DNA of 8,384 nucleotides, taken from positions 1-8,384 of the forward strand of contig JANPDA010000393.1 of the NCBI GenBank assembly GCA_031431235.1. The letters are read 5' to 3'. The notes beneath the pieces were generated by a model, which worked only from the letters and a program-made list of their open reading frames with translations, ran no database searches and was not told the DNA's origin. The stretch's first letter is position 1; each line of letters begins with the position of its first letter. Source of the DNA: JANNSW01 sp031431235 (lineage in GTDB: Bacteria; Pseudomonadota; Alphaproteobacteria; Rhizobiales; Hyphomicrobiaceae). Positions 1 through 6,784 of the stretch are shown here, one piece after another. The position numbers were made by a program, and so were the translations under genes.

Positions 1-320
1 CCAATGCGATCAGGTCGACGCCGGCCGGCGGCCGTGTCGACGTGACGGCCGAGCAAGTCCAATCCGGCGAGAACGCCATCGTCGTCAGCGATACCGGCCC
101 CGGCATCAGCCCGGAGGCGATCGCCCAAGCCCTGGCCGACCCGTTCGGGCCCGGCGCGCGTGCGCGCGCGGCAGGCGGCAGTGGTGGACTCGGCCTGCCT
201 CTCGCCCGTGAGCTTGCGGCCGCCAATGGAGCGAGCCTGTCGTTTGCAGCCGCCCCCGGCCGCGGCACGCGCATTGAATTGCGCTTTGCGGCCAATGGTC
301 CGCAACAAGATCACGACTGA
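1..320 (+). CDS. Sensor histidine kinase, C-terminal ATP-binding domain (5' end outside window)
   Basis: This is the 3' end of a two-component sensor kinase; the frame is open from base 3 and ends at TGA 318-320, giving 105 visible residues. The HATPase_c domain is readable in order: an N box starting at the window edge (NAIRSTPAGGRV), a G1 box (SDTGPGIS), an F-box-like ADPF, and a G2 box (GGSGGLGLPLAREL), followed by the usual closing strand (GRGTRIELRF). These residues bind ATP and phosphorylate the conserved His, which lies upstream and is not visible. An ATG or GTG inside the fragment should not be taken as the start, because the N box lies upstream of them. The input signal, membrane part and partner regulator cannot be seen. 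It is followed by a 232-base gap with its own promoter, so it is probably not co-transcribed with the iron genes, although no clear terminator separates them. Confidence 0.93.
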   Translation, partial: NAIRSTPAGGRVDVTAEQVQSGENAIVVSDTGPGISPEAIAQALADPFGPGARARAAGGSGGLGLPLARELAAANGASLSFAAAPGRGTRIELRFAANGPQQDHD

Positions 321-376
321 GCGTAAGTATATCCTGCCCATTTCCTGCTGGATCTCAGCAATATCGCGTCACTGAA

Positions 377-393
377 ATCAGAATCAATCTAAA
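377..393. promoter_or_regulatory. Irr-box/ICE-like palindrome, copy 1
   Basis: The 17 bases ATCAGAA-TCA-ATCTAAA match the alphaproteobacterial iron control element, recalled as TTTAGAA-N3-TTCTAAA, at 11 of 14 defined positions (left arm 5/7, right arm 6/7). The element is bound by the Fur-family haem-sensing regulator Irr. It sits 176 bases before the start of an iron-binding-protein gene and directly abuts a second copy. Functional assignment is inference from motif plus gene context. Confidence 0.55.
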
Positions 394-409
394 TTGGAGA
401 CATTCTAAA
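393..409. promoter_or_regulatory. Irr-box/ICE-like palindrome, copy 2
   Basis: The 17 bases ATTGGAG-ACA-TTCTAAA match the recalled ICE consensus TTTAGAA-N3-TTCTAAA at 11 of 14 positions, with a perfect right arm (TTCTAAA, 403-409) and a weaker left arm (4/7). It shares base 393 with copy 1, so the two centres are 16 bases apart, about one and a half helical turns. It ends 33 bases upstream of the proposed -35, which suits an activator position rather than blocking of RNA polymerase. Confidence 0.5.
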
Positions 410-442
410 GAAGCAGTGCGACAATAAATATTCCAACCATCG

Positions 443-471
443 TTGACAGCAGCAGCATCGATCGGTTTATT
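443..471 (+). promoter_or_regulatory. Sigma-70-type promoter for the iron-uptake genes
   Basis: A perfect -35 hexamer TTGACA (443-448) is followed after exactly 17 bases by TTTATT (466-471), which matches the -10 consensus TATAAT at 4 of 6 positions. Transcription would begin near 478 and leave a leader of about 75 bases before the ATG at 553. It lies downstream of the two iron boxes. Prediction from sequence only. Confidence 0.55.
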
Positions 472-540
472 GCCGGTCGCGTCCGGCATCCGGCCGGCGC
501 GTGCATCAGTCCGATATCGGGGCCTTGAACCCCGGCGATT

Positions 541-548
541 GGGGAGAG
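541..548 (+). promoter_or_regulatory. Ribosome binding site deciding the fbpA start
   Basis: The purine run GGGGAGAG (541-548) lies 4 bases before ATG 553 and about 7 bases when measured from its GGAG core. It is the clearest Shine-Dalgarno in the window. It fixes the start at 553, which is also the start that gives a clean signal peptide. Confidence 0.7.
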
Positions 549-552
549 AACC

Positions 553-1602
553 ATGAACATCCGCAGCATTCCCAGACTCGCCGCGCTCGCCGTGGCGGCC
601 GCCTTGACCACGACCGGCATCGGCTCCGTCCGCGCCGGCGGGGAAGTCAACATCTACTCGTTTCGCGAGCCGGACCTGATCGAGCCGCTGCTCGCAGCCT
701 TCACGAAGAAGACCGGCATCGAGGTCAATCTCATCTTCGCCAAGGACGGTCTCGTCGAGCGCATCGTCGCGGAGGGCCAGAACAGCCCGGCCGACGTGCT
801 CTTGACCAACGAGTTCGGCCTCTTGACGCTCGCCCGCGACGCTGGCGTCACGGCGCCGATCAGCTCGCCCGTGCTGGAAGCGAGCATTCCCGCCGTCTAT
901 CGCGATCCCGCGGGCCACTGGTTCGGCCTGACGCGGCGTGCGCGCGTGCTGTTTGCCTCCAAGGCGCGCGTGCCTGAGACCGCTATTTCCTACGAGGATC
1001 TGGCCGATCCGAAATGGAAGGGCCGCATCTGCTCGCGCTCGGGTCAACACACCTACAATATCGCGCTGATCGCCTCGATGATCGCCCATCACGGCCGCGA
1101 CGAAGCCAAGGTCTGGCTGAACGCGGTCAAGGCCAACCTCGCCCGCAAGCCCGCCGGCTCCGACCGCGATCAGGTGAAGGGTGTCTTTGCCGGCGAATGT
1201 GATCTGGCGATCGGTAACACCTATTACATGGGGCTGATGCAGACGAACAACGAGCAGCCCGAGCAGAAGGAATGGGCGGCCTCGGTCCGGCTCGTCTTCC
1301 CCAACGCGGGCGACCGCGGCACCCACGTCAATATCTCGGGCGCGGCACTGCTCGAGCATGCGCCCCATGCCGACAATGGGCGCCAGCTGATCGAGTACCT
1401 CGCGTCGGCCGAAGCCCAGACCATCTACGCTACCGTCAACAACGAGTATCCGGTTCGCGCCGGCGTGGCGCCGTCGGCAACGGTCGCGGCCTGGGGCGAG
1501 TTGAAGGCCGACGCGATCGACCTGGAAGTGGTCGCCAAGCTGCGCAAGCAGGCCTCCGAGCTGGTCGACGAGGTCGGCTACGACGAGGGACCCGGGAGCT
1601 GA
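553..1602 (+). CDS. fbpA: Ferric-iron ABC transporter periplasmic binding protein (FbpA/FutA family)
   Basis: The 349-residue product is the periplasmic receptor that captures Fe(III) and hands it to an inner-membrane permease. A Sec signal peptide is visible: a short basic start (MNIRSIPR), a hydrophobic Ala/Leu core and a cleavage site after V-R-A at residue 28. The mature protein opens with VNIYSFREPDLIEPLL, typical of the iron-deficiency-induced protein A group. It carries the family block AGECDLAIGNTYYMG with the adjacent tyrosines Y224 and Y225, which in FbpA/FutA proteins coordinate the ferric ion; Y35 in NIYS is a further candidate ligand. Length is normal for the family. The start is supported by the RBS at 541-548. 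It overlaps the permease gene by one base (TGATG), so the two are translated together. Two Irr-like boxes upstream suggest control by iron status. Family assignment is firm; iron specificity is inferred from the tyrosine pair and the boxes. Confidence 0.93.
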   Translation: MNIRSIPRLAALAVAAALTTTGIGSVRAGGEVNIYSFREPDLIEPLLAAFTKKTGIEVNLIFAKDGLVERIVAEGQNSPADVLLTNEFGLLTLARDAGVTAPISSPVLEASIPAVYRDPAGHWFGLTRRARVLFASKARVPETAISYEDLADPKWKGRICSRSGQHTYNIALIASMIAHHGRDEAKVWLNAVKANLARKPAGSDRDQVKGVFAGECDLAIGNTYYMGLMQTNNEQPEQKEWAASVRLVFPNAGDRGTHVNISGAALLEHAPHADNGRQLIEYLASAEAQTIYATVNNEYPVRAGVAPSATVAAWGELKADAIDLEVVAKLRKQASELVDEVGYDEGPGS

Positions 1603-3320
1603 TGGCCCCACGGGGCACGATACCCGCGGCCGGTCCGGGGTGGCTCGGGCCGGCCGCGCGCGCTTTGCGGAACTGGCGGGCGCGGCGCCGTGCCTCGCCC
1701 GCCTGGACCGTCCTGGTTGCCCTCATCGTCGCGCTCGCGCTATTTCCCATTGCCGCAATCTGCTGGCTGGCGCTGGGCTCGGCCGGCGACCTCTGGCGTC
1801 AGCTGCTGTCGGCCTCGCTGCCGGCGGCCACCTGGCGCACGCTGCTGTTGCTGGCTGGCGTCGGTTGCCTCACTCTCGTGACCGGCACGGCGACGGGGTG
1901 GCTCGTCACGGTGTTCCGCTTTCCCGGCCGCGATACCGCCGCCTGGCTTGCGATCGTGCCGCTCGCCATGCCGACCTACATCGTCGCCTACAGCTATGCC
2001 GACCTGCTCGACTATGCCGGCCCATTGCAGGGAGCGGTGCGCGCGGCGCTCGACGTGCACAACCGGCGCGACTACTGGTTTCCCGAGATCCGCTCGCTGG
2101 GCGGCCTCGTGCTCGTGCTGTCTTTCGTGCTCTACCCTTATGTCTACCTGAGCGCGCGGGCGTCTTTCCTGCAGCAGTCTGTCGGTACGTTGGAGGTCGC
2201 GCGCACGTTGGGGCGGACGCTGACCCAGACTTTTTTTGCCGTCGCATTGCCGCTCGCCCGGCCGGCGCTCGCGGCTGGCGTGGCGCTGGCGATGCTCGAA
2301 TGCATGAATGATATCGGCGCTGCCGAGCATCTGGGCGTGCGCACGCTGACCGTCACGGCTTACGCCACCTGGATCCAGCGCTCGAGCTTGGCGGGTGCTG
2401 CCCAGATCGCAAGCATCATGCTGATGTTCGTCGTTCTGTTGTTCTGGCTCGAGCACGCGACCAGAGGCGCGGCCAGCTTCGCCAATGCCGCCGGGCGCTT
2501 CCGGCAGGTGCCCGAGACCGAGCTCGAGGGTGGCAAGGGGCTGCTGGCGCTGGCCGTCTGCCTGCTGCCGTTCCTGCTCGGCTTCGGGGTGCCGGTCGCC
2601 GTGCTCACCGGCAGCGCGCTTGCCCATTTGGGTGAAGCTCTCGATCCCGGCTTCTGGCGGGCGGCCGGCACCAGCATTGCCGTCGCGCTCGTAGTTGCCG
2701 CACTGACGCTGGCCTTGGGCATCATGCTCGCCTATGCCGAGCGCGTCGCGCCCAACGGTTTTACGCGCCCGGCGGTGCGGGTTGCGGGCATTGGCTACGC
2801 GGTGCCGGCGACGGTGTTGGCGATCGGCGTGCTGATGCCGCTCGCGGGCTTCGACAACTGGCTCGACGCCCGAATGCGGGGCACGTTCGGCATCTCGACC
2901 GGGCTGGTGCTATCGGGCTCGGCCTTTGCCGTCGTGCTCGCGCTGACGATCCGCTTCATTGCGGTTGCCTTCGGCGTCTGCGATGCCGGGCTCGGCCGCA
3001 TCTCGCTCAGCCTCGATGCCGCCGCCCGCACATTGGGTGAGACCCCGTTCGCGACGCTGCGCCGCGTGCACCTGCCGATCATGAAGCCGGCGCTGGGGGC
3101 CGCGCTTCTGCTCGTCTTCGTCGACGCCATGAAGGAGCTGCCGGCAACCCTGCTGCTGCGCCCGTTCAACTTCGAGACCCTTGCGATCCGCGTCTACGAG
3201 CACGCTTCGCTGGAGCGTTTCGAGCAAGCCGGCCTCGCCGCGCTCACGATCGTGCTGACGGGCCTGCTGCCGCTGATCCTGCTCAACCGCACACTGTTGC
3301 GGGAGAGGGGGCGTGGGTGA
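1602..3320 (+). CDS. fbpB: Ferric-iron ABC transporter permease, fused double-domain (FbpB type)
   Basis: This 572-residue inner-membrane protein forms the channel through which Fe(III) from the binding protein enters the cytoplasm. It is the usual iron-family form, with two MetI-type permease domains in one chain and about 12 hydrophobic segments. Each half has an EAA loop for docking the ATPase: residues 198-222 (EVARTLGRT...LPLARPA) and 472-497 (DAAARTLGE...LPIMKPA). A polar linker at about 287-312 joins the halves. The N terminus has a basic, Pro/Gly-rich cytoplasmic stretch before the first membrane segment near residue 35. The start ATG at 1602 overlaps the previous stop; the frame stays open further upstream inside fbpA, but that part is a shadow. 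The last codons (LLRERGRG) fall in a G-rich tract that looks like a common intergenic repeat, so the true ancestral C terminus may have been slightly different. No ATPase gene follows. Confidence 0.92.
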   Translation: MAPRGTIPAAGPGWLGPAARALRNWRARRRASPAWTVLVALIVALALFPIAAICWLALGSAGDLWRQLLSASLPAATWRTLLLLAGVGCLTLVTGTATGWLVTVFRFPGRDTAAWLAIVPLAMPTYIVAYSYADLLDYAGPLQGAVRAALDVHNRRDYWFPEIRSLGGLVLVLSFVLYPYVYLSARASFLQQSVGTLEVARTLGRTLTQTFFAVALPLARPALAAGVALAMLECMNDIGAAEHLGVRTLTVTAYATWIQRSSLAGAAQIASIMLMFVVLLFWLEHATRGAASFANAAGRFRQVPETELEGGKGLLALAVCLLPFLLGFGVPVAVLTGSALAHLGEALDPGFWRAAGTSIAVALVVAALTLALGIMLAYAERVAPNGFTRPAVRVAGIGYAVPATVLAIGVLMPLAGFDNWLDARMRGTFGISTGLVLSGSAFAVVLALTIRFIAVAFGVCDAGLGRISLSLDAAARTLGETPFATLRRVHLPIMKPALGAALLLVFVDAMKELPATLLLRPFNFETLAIRVYEHASLERFEQAGLAALTIVLTGLLPLILLNRTLLRERGRG

Positions 3321-3321
3321 G
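3297..3321. repeat. Possible dispersed G-rich repeat covering the fbpB stop
   Basis: The stretch TTGCGGGAGAGGGGGCGTGG followed by GTGAG resembles the short GCGGGAGAGGG...GGGTGAGG sequences that recur between genes in many proteobacterial genomes. It contributes the final residues RERGRG and the stop of fbpB. Only one copy lies in this window, so its repeat nature rests on recognition, not on a count. Confidence 0.3.
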
Positions 3322-3554
3322 GCCGGGTGTGGTCCTGTTTCTGGCTCTTGCGGTCGAACGATGCTCGCCCCACAATTGCGACTGACCAGGATCAGGTCGC
3401 CGATCTCGGCCGGGCAGTGAGCACCCAATGCGCCGAGCCGATCGCGACCGCCGAGATGAGGTGGTCCACCTCGGGCTCGGGTAATCGTCCGCTCTACGAC
3501 GGGGGCGGTGGCGCGGTTGCAAGCCTGGCTCGACGACAACGTGGCGGGGATCGA
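3321..3554. other. Gap between fbpB and glpK with no recognisable gene
   Basis: These 234 bases have no convincing gene, hairpin terminator or promoter. The glpK frame stays open through them from 3327, but the translation (low complexity, rich in Gly, Arg and Ser, no family match I recognise) does not look like protein. On the plus strand a short stretch at about 3485-3565 in another frame reads VIVRSTTGAVARLQAWLDDN and then stops; it is too short to call. The gap sits exactly where an fbpC ATPase gene would be expected, but no Walker motif or signature remnant is visible. Confidence 0.5.
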
Positions 3555-5099
3555 GTGTTCGACTGGCTGAAAGCGAAGGGCAATACCGATCGGCGGCGCG
3601 GCGGCACGCCCAAATACGTACTGGCGATCGACCAGGGCACGACCTCGAGCCGGGCGATCCTGTTCGACGCCGCGTTCGCCATCGCTGGCGCCGCGCAGCA
3701 GGAGTTTCCCCAGCATTTCCCGCGCTCGGGCTGGGTCGAGCACGAGGCCGAGGACCTCTGGGAGACGACGCTCTCGACCTGCCGCGAGGTGATGGCGAAG
3801 GCTGGCGCGGTGGCTGCCGACATCGCCGCGATCGGCATCACCAATCAGCGTGAGACGACCGTCGTGTGGGATCGCGCGACCGGCAAGGCGATGCACCGGG
3901 CAATCGTCTGGCAGGACCGGCGTACCGCCGAGATCTGCGCCGGCCTCGAGGCCGCCGGCAACGAGGAGATGGTCGCTGCAAAGACCGGCCTGCTGCTCGA
4001 CCCCTATTTCTCCGGCACCAAAGTCGCCTGGATCCTCGACCATGTGGCTGGCGCGCGCACGGCTGCCGGGGCCGGTCGTCTCGCCTTCGGCACGGTCGAT
4101 TCGTTCCTGCTATGGCGGCTCACGGCCGGGCGCTCGCATGCAACCGACGCGACCAACGCCAGCCGCACCTTGCTCTATGACATCCACAAGGGTGCCTGGA
4201 GCGACGACCTGTTGGCACTCGTGCGCGTCCCGCGCGCTCTGCTGCCCGAGGTCAAGGACAGTGCTGCAGAGTTCGGGACGACCGATCCCGCCCATTTCGG
4301 TGGCGCGATCGCCATCACCGGCATCGCCGGCGACCAGCAGGCGGCAACCGTCGGCCAAGCCTGCTTTGCGCCCGGCATGATGAAATCGACCTATGGCACC
4401 GGCTGCTTTGCTCTCCTCAACACCGGCGACACGCCCGTCCGCTCCAACAACCGCCTGCTGACGACGATCGCCTACCAACTCGGCGGCAAGCCGACCTATG
4501 CGCTCGAAGGCTCGATCTTCGTTGCCGGCGCGGCGGTGCAATGGCTGCGCGACGGCCTGGGGTTGATTGCGAGCGCGGCGCAATCGGGCGAGCTCGCAGC
4601 CAAGGCCGATCCCGGCCAGGACGTCATTCTGGTGCCGGCCTTCGTCGGGCTCGGCGCGCCCTACTGGGATGCGGAGTGCCGGGGCGCCATGTTCGGGCTG
4701 ACGCGGGCGACCGGGCCGGCCGAGATCGCCCGCGCGGCGCTCGAATCGGTCTGCTACCAGACCCGCGACCTGATCGAGGCGATGCGCCGCGACTGGGGAG
4801 CGGCGCGCGAGACGGTGCTGCGGGTCGATGGCGGGATGGTCGCGTCCGACTGGACCATGCAGCGGCTCGCCGATCTGCTGGCCGCCCCCGTCGACCGCCC
4901 GAAGGTGCTGGAGACGACGGCTCTGGGCGCCGCCTATCTCGCCGGCTTGCAGGTCGGCTTCTATCCCTCGCCGCCAGAGTTCGCCAAGTCCTGGTCGCTC
5001 GACCGCCGCTTCACCCCTGCCATGCCCGAGGCCGAGCGCGAGCGCAAATACGCCGGCTGGCAGGACGCCGTGCGCCGCACGCTGACGCCGGCGCGGTGA
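3555..5099 (+). CDS. glpK: Glycerol kinase
   Basis: This cytoplasmic enzyme of the FGGY kinase family phosphorylates glycerol with ATP to sn-glycerol 3-phosphate. With the GTG at 3555 as start it has 514 residues, near the usual 500. Visible landmarks are the phosphate-binding opening YVLAIDQGTTSSRA (residues 21-34), the glycerol-kinase block GITNQRETTVVWDRATGK, IVWQDRRT, the catalytic aspartate D260 in GIAGDQQAATVGQ, GSIFVAGAAVQWLRDGL, and the C-terminal ATP-site DGGMVASDW (D425) and ETTALGAAYLAG. The enzyme looks intact. The start is the weak point: no ATG, GTG or TTG lies directly before YVLAID. The GTG at 3555 has a GGGGA at 3546-3550 and gives a 20-residue basic extension; the next in-frame ATG upstream is 3456. 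Its neighbours do not include glpD, glpF or a recognisable glycerol transporter. It ends 2 bases before the stop of the convergent permease gene. Confidence 0.9.
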   Translation: MFDWLKAKGNTDRRRGGTPKYVLAIDQGTTSSRAILFDAAFAIAGAAQQEFPQHFPRSGWVEHEAEDLWETTLSTCREVMAKAGAVAADIAAIGITNQRETTVVWDRATGKAMHRAIVWQDRRTAEICAGLEAAGNEEMVAAKTGLLLDPYFSGTKVAWILDHVAGARTAAGAGRLAFGTVDSFLLWRLTAGRSHATDATNASRTLLYDIHKGAWSDDLLALVRVPRALLPEVKDSAAEFGTTDPAHFGGAIAITGIAGDQQAATVGQACFAPGMMKSTYGTGCFALLNTGDTPVRSNNRLLTTIAYQLGGKPTYALEGSIFVAGAAVQWLRDGLGLIASAAQSGELAAKADPGQDVILVPAFVGLGAPYWDAECRGAMFGLTRATGPAEIARAALESVCYQTRDLIEAMRRDWGAARETVLRVDGGMVASDWTMQRLADLLAAPVDRPKVLETTALGAAYLAGLQVGFYPSPPEFAKSWSLDRRFTPAMPEAERERKYAGWQDAVRRTLTPAR

Positions 5100-5101
5100 G
5101 G

Positions 5102-5911
5102 CTACCTGCCGGCGCTGCGCCGCCGCAGCCATTCGGCCAGCATCACCAGCAGCAGCCCCGGCACGAAGATGACTGTCGCCATCGCCGGATAGAGCGGCGA
5201 GGAGCCGGTCGCGATGCCCGAGAACACGAAGGTCGGTAGCGTGCGCGCGGAGCCGGCGAGCGAATAGGTCAGATAGAAATTCCCCCACGACAGCAGAAAC
5301 GCGAAGATCGCCGCCGAGAGGATGCCGGGCCACAGCAGTGGGATCGTCACGTAGCGGTAGATCTCGTAGGGCGTGGCGCCGCAATCGGCGGCGGCATCCT
5401 CGAGGGCGGGATCGAAATTATAGACCTGCACCGCAACCACCACCATCACGAACGGCGTGATGTAGACGATGTGGCCGATGATGGCGGTGGTGAGCCCCAT
5501 GTTGAAGCCGAGCTGGCGCCCGAGCACCGAGAACCAGAGCAGCAGCACGATGCCGAGCAACATCTGCGGAAACACGAGCGGCGATCCCGTCAGCCCGAGG
5601 AACAGGTTACGCCCGCGAAAGACGTAGCGCACGGCAACGATCGCGGCGAGCGTGCCGATCACGGTGGCAATGATCATGCTGACGAGCGCGATCAACGTCG
5701 AATTGACGAGAGCGATGCGCGCGTTGCTGTTGGCGAAAAGCTCGCCATACCAGGCGAGTGAGACCCCCTCGAACGGCAGCGTCAGATAGCGTCCCTGCTG
5801 GAACGAGAACGCCATCAGGGTGAAGACGGGAATGTAGAAGAAGACGAGCGCCGCCGCGACCGAGCCGCAGAGCACCATGTTCACGAGTCGAGCTTCGAGC
5901 TTGTGATCCAT
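5102..5911 (-). CDS. ABC transporter permease, PotC-like
   Basis: This 269-residue inner-membrane protein is the second permease subunit of a spermidine/putrescine-type importer. A first membrane segment at about residues 13-35 is followed by a periplasmic loop (WYGELFANSNARIALVNS) that is typical of PotC/PotI relatives. The MetI-type core of about five further segments follows, with the EAA loop at 170-195 (EDAAADCGATPYEIYRYVTIP) that contacts the ATPase. It starts three bases after the stop of the preceding permease (TGA-GCG-ATG), so it is the last gene of the operon. It ends with TAG at 5104-5102, just 2 bases from the glpK stop on the other strand. Family is clear; substrate is not, because polyamine, opine, amino-acid and other small-solute importers share this architecture. 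Confidence 0.9.
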   Translation of the reverse strand: MDHKLEARLVNMVLCGSVAAALVFFYIPVFTLMAFSFQQGRYLTLPFEGVSLAWYGELFANSNARIALVNSTLIALVSMIIATVIGTLAAIVAVRYVFRGRNLFLGLTGSPLVFPQMLLGIVLLLWFSVLGRQLGFNMGLTTAIIGHIVYITPFVMVVVAVQVYNFDPALEDAAADCGATPYEIYRYVTIPLLWPGILSAAIFAFLLSWGNFYLTYSLAGSARTLPTFVFSGIATGSSPLYPAMATVIFVPGLLLVMLAEWLRRRSAGR

Positions 5912-5914
5912 CGC

Positions 5915-6781
5915 TCAGGCCCCCGCGTGCTTCAGCGAATAGGCGCGCGAAAACAGCAGTACGACGAAGCTCGCAGCGACCATCAGCACGAAGGTGAGGG
6001 CTGCGCCGAGCGGCCAGTTGACCCGCGTCTCGAAGCTCTGCCGGATCAGCTCCGCCATCATCGGCGAGCGCCCGCCGCCGAGCACCTTGGGCTCGAGGAA
6101 CGAACCGACTGCGAGCAGGAACACGAGCACAGCTCCCGCCCAGATGCCGGCCCGGCAGAGCGGCAGCGTCACCTCCCAGAAGGCCCGCAGCTTGCTGGCG
6201 CCCGCATCGTAGGCTGCCAGGATCAACGAGCGATCGATCGCATCGACCGACAGGTAGATGGTGAAGATCGTGAAGGGCAGCAGATTGTAGACCATGCCCA
6301 GCATGGTCGACCATTCGGTAAAGAGAAAGCCCAGGGTGCCCTCTGGCGCCCCCAGCAGCACGAGCAGATAGTTGCCCGCCCCCTTCTGGTCGAGGAAAAG
6401 CGCCCAGCCGAACGTCTTCAGGGTCGCGTCGGTCAGGAACGCGAAAATCAGCAGGATCTGGATTCCGGTCTTCCAGCGCTTCACCCGGGTGGCGAGCGCA
6501 TAGGCGATCGGCAGCGCGAGCACGAAGCAGATCGCCACGCACACGGCCGACATCCAAAGGGTGTGAATGAGGATCGTCCAGAAGTGGGGCTTGGAGAAAA
6601 CCTCGATCCAGGTGTCGAGCGACCAGGTCCACTCCAGGCGAAAATTCTTGGTGCGCTGGAAGGTGAGGGCAAACGTCATGGCGAGCGGCGCTGCGAAGAA
6701 CGCGGTCTGCACCAGCGCAGCAGGCAATGCCTTGAGGATGAGCGCGGGGTCGCGCCAGCTACGCATGATCTCGCCGGCCAT
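5915..6781 (-). CDS. ABC transporter permease, PotB-like
   Basis: This 288-residue inner-membrane protein is the first permease subunit of the same importer. The first hydrophobic segment is at about residues 18-40, then comes a periplasmic stretch (LEWTWSLDTWIEVFSKPHFWTIL) matching the PotB/PotH layout. Five more membrane segments follow, with the EAA loop at 188-212 (LAAYDAGASKLRAFWEVTLPLCR). GSFLEPKVLGGGRSPMMAELI near 226-246 is a conserved PotB-type block. The ATG at 6781 lies three bases after the ATPase stop; a second in-frame ATG six codons in (MRSWRD) is an alternative start. It pairs with the downstream PotC-like permease to form the heterodimeric channel. Substrate unknown. Confidence 0.9.
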   Translation of the reverse strand: MAGEIMRSWRDPALILKALPAALVQTAFFAAPLAMTFALTFQRTKNFRLEWTWSLDTWIEVFSKPHFWTILIHTLWMSAVCVAICFVLALPIAYALATRVKRWKTGIQILLIFAFLTDATLKTFGWALFLDQKGAGNYLLVLLGAPEGTLGFLFTEWSTMLGMVYNLLPFTIFTIYLSVDAIDRSLILAAYDAGASKLRAFWEVTLPLCRAGIWAGAVLVFLLAVGSFLEPKVLGGGRSPMMAELIRQSFETRVNWPLGAALTFVLMVAASFVVLLFSRAYSLKHAGA

Positions 6782-6784
6782 CGC

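Noticed and set aside
346..360. Small hairpin TGCTG-GATCT-CAGCA after the histidine kinase gene
   Set aside because: Only five pairs and no T run follows, so it is not a credible terminator.
355..1611. Long minus-strand open frame opposite fbpA
   Set aside because: It mirrors a gene with signal peptide, RBS and family motifs; the translation is rich in Arg, Gly and Asp with no domain, as expected for an antisense shadow in GC-rich DNA.
2231..2237. Run of seven T in fbpB as a frameshift or slippage site
   Set aside because: The frame reads through correctly into the first EAA loop, and the protein is full length and collinear with the family, so nothing requires slippage.
3327..3554. 5' extension of the glpK frame as real protein (start at 3327)
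   Set aside because: It would add about 76 residues of Gly/Arg/Ser-rich sequence unlike any glycerol kinase N terminus; absence of stops is expected at this GC content.
4110..5384. Long minus-strand frame opposite glpK running into the permease gene
   Set aside because: It overlaps two well-supported genes and encodes a low-complexity Arg/Ala-rich string without recognisable motifs.
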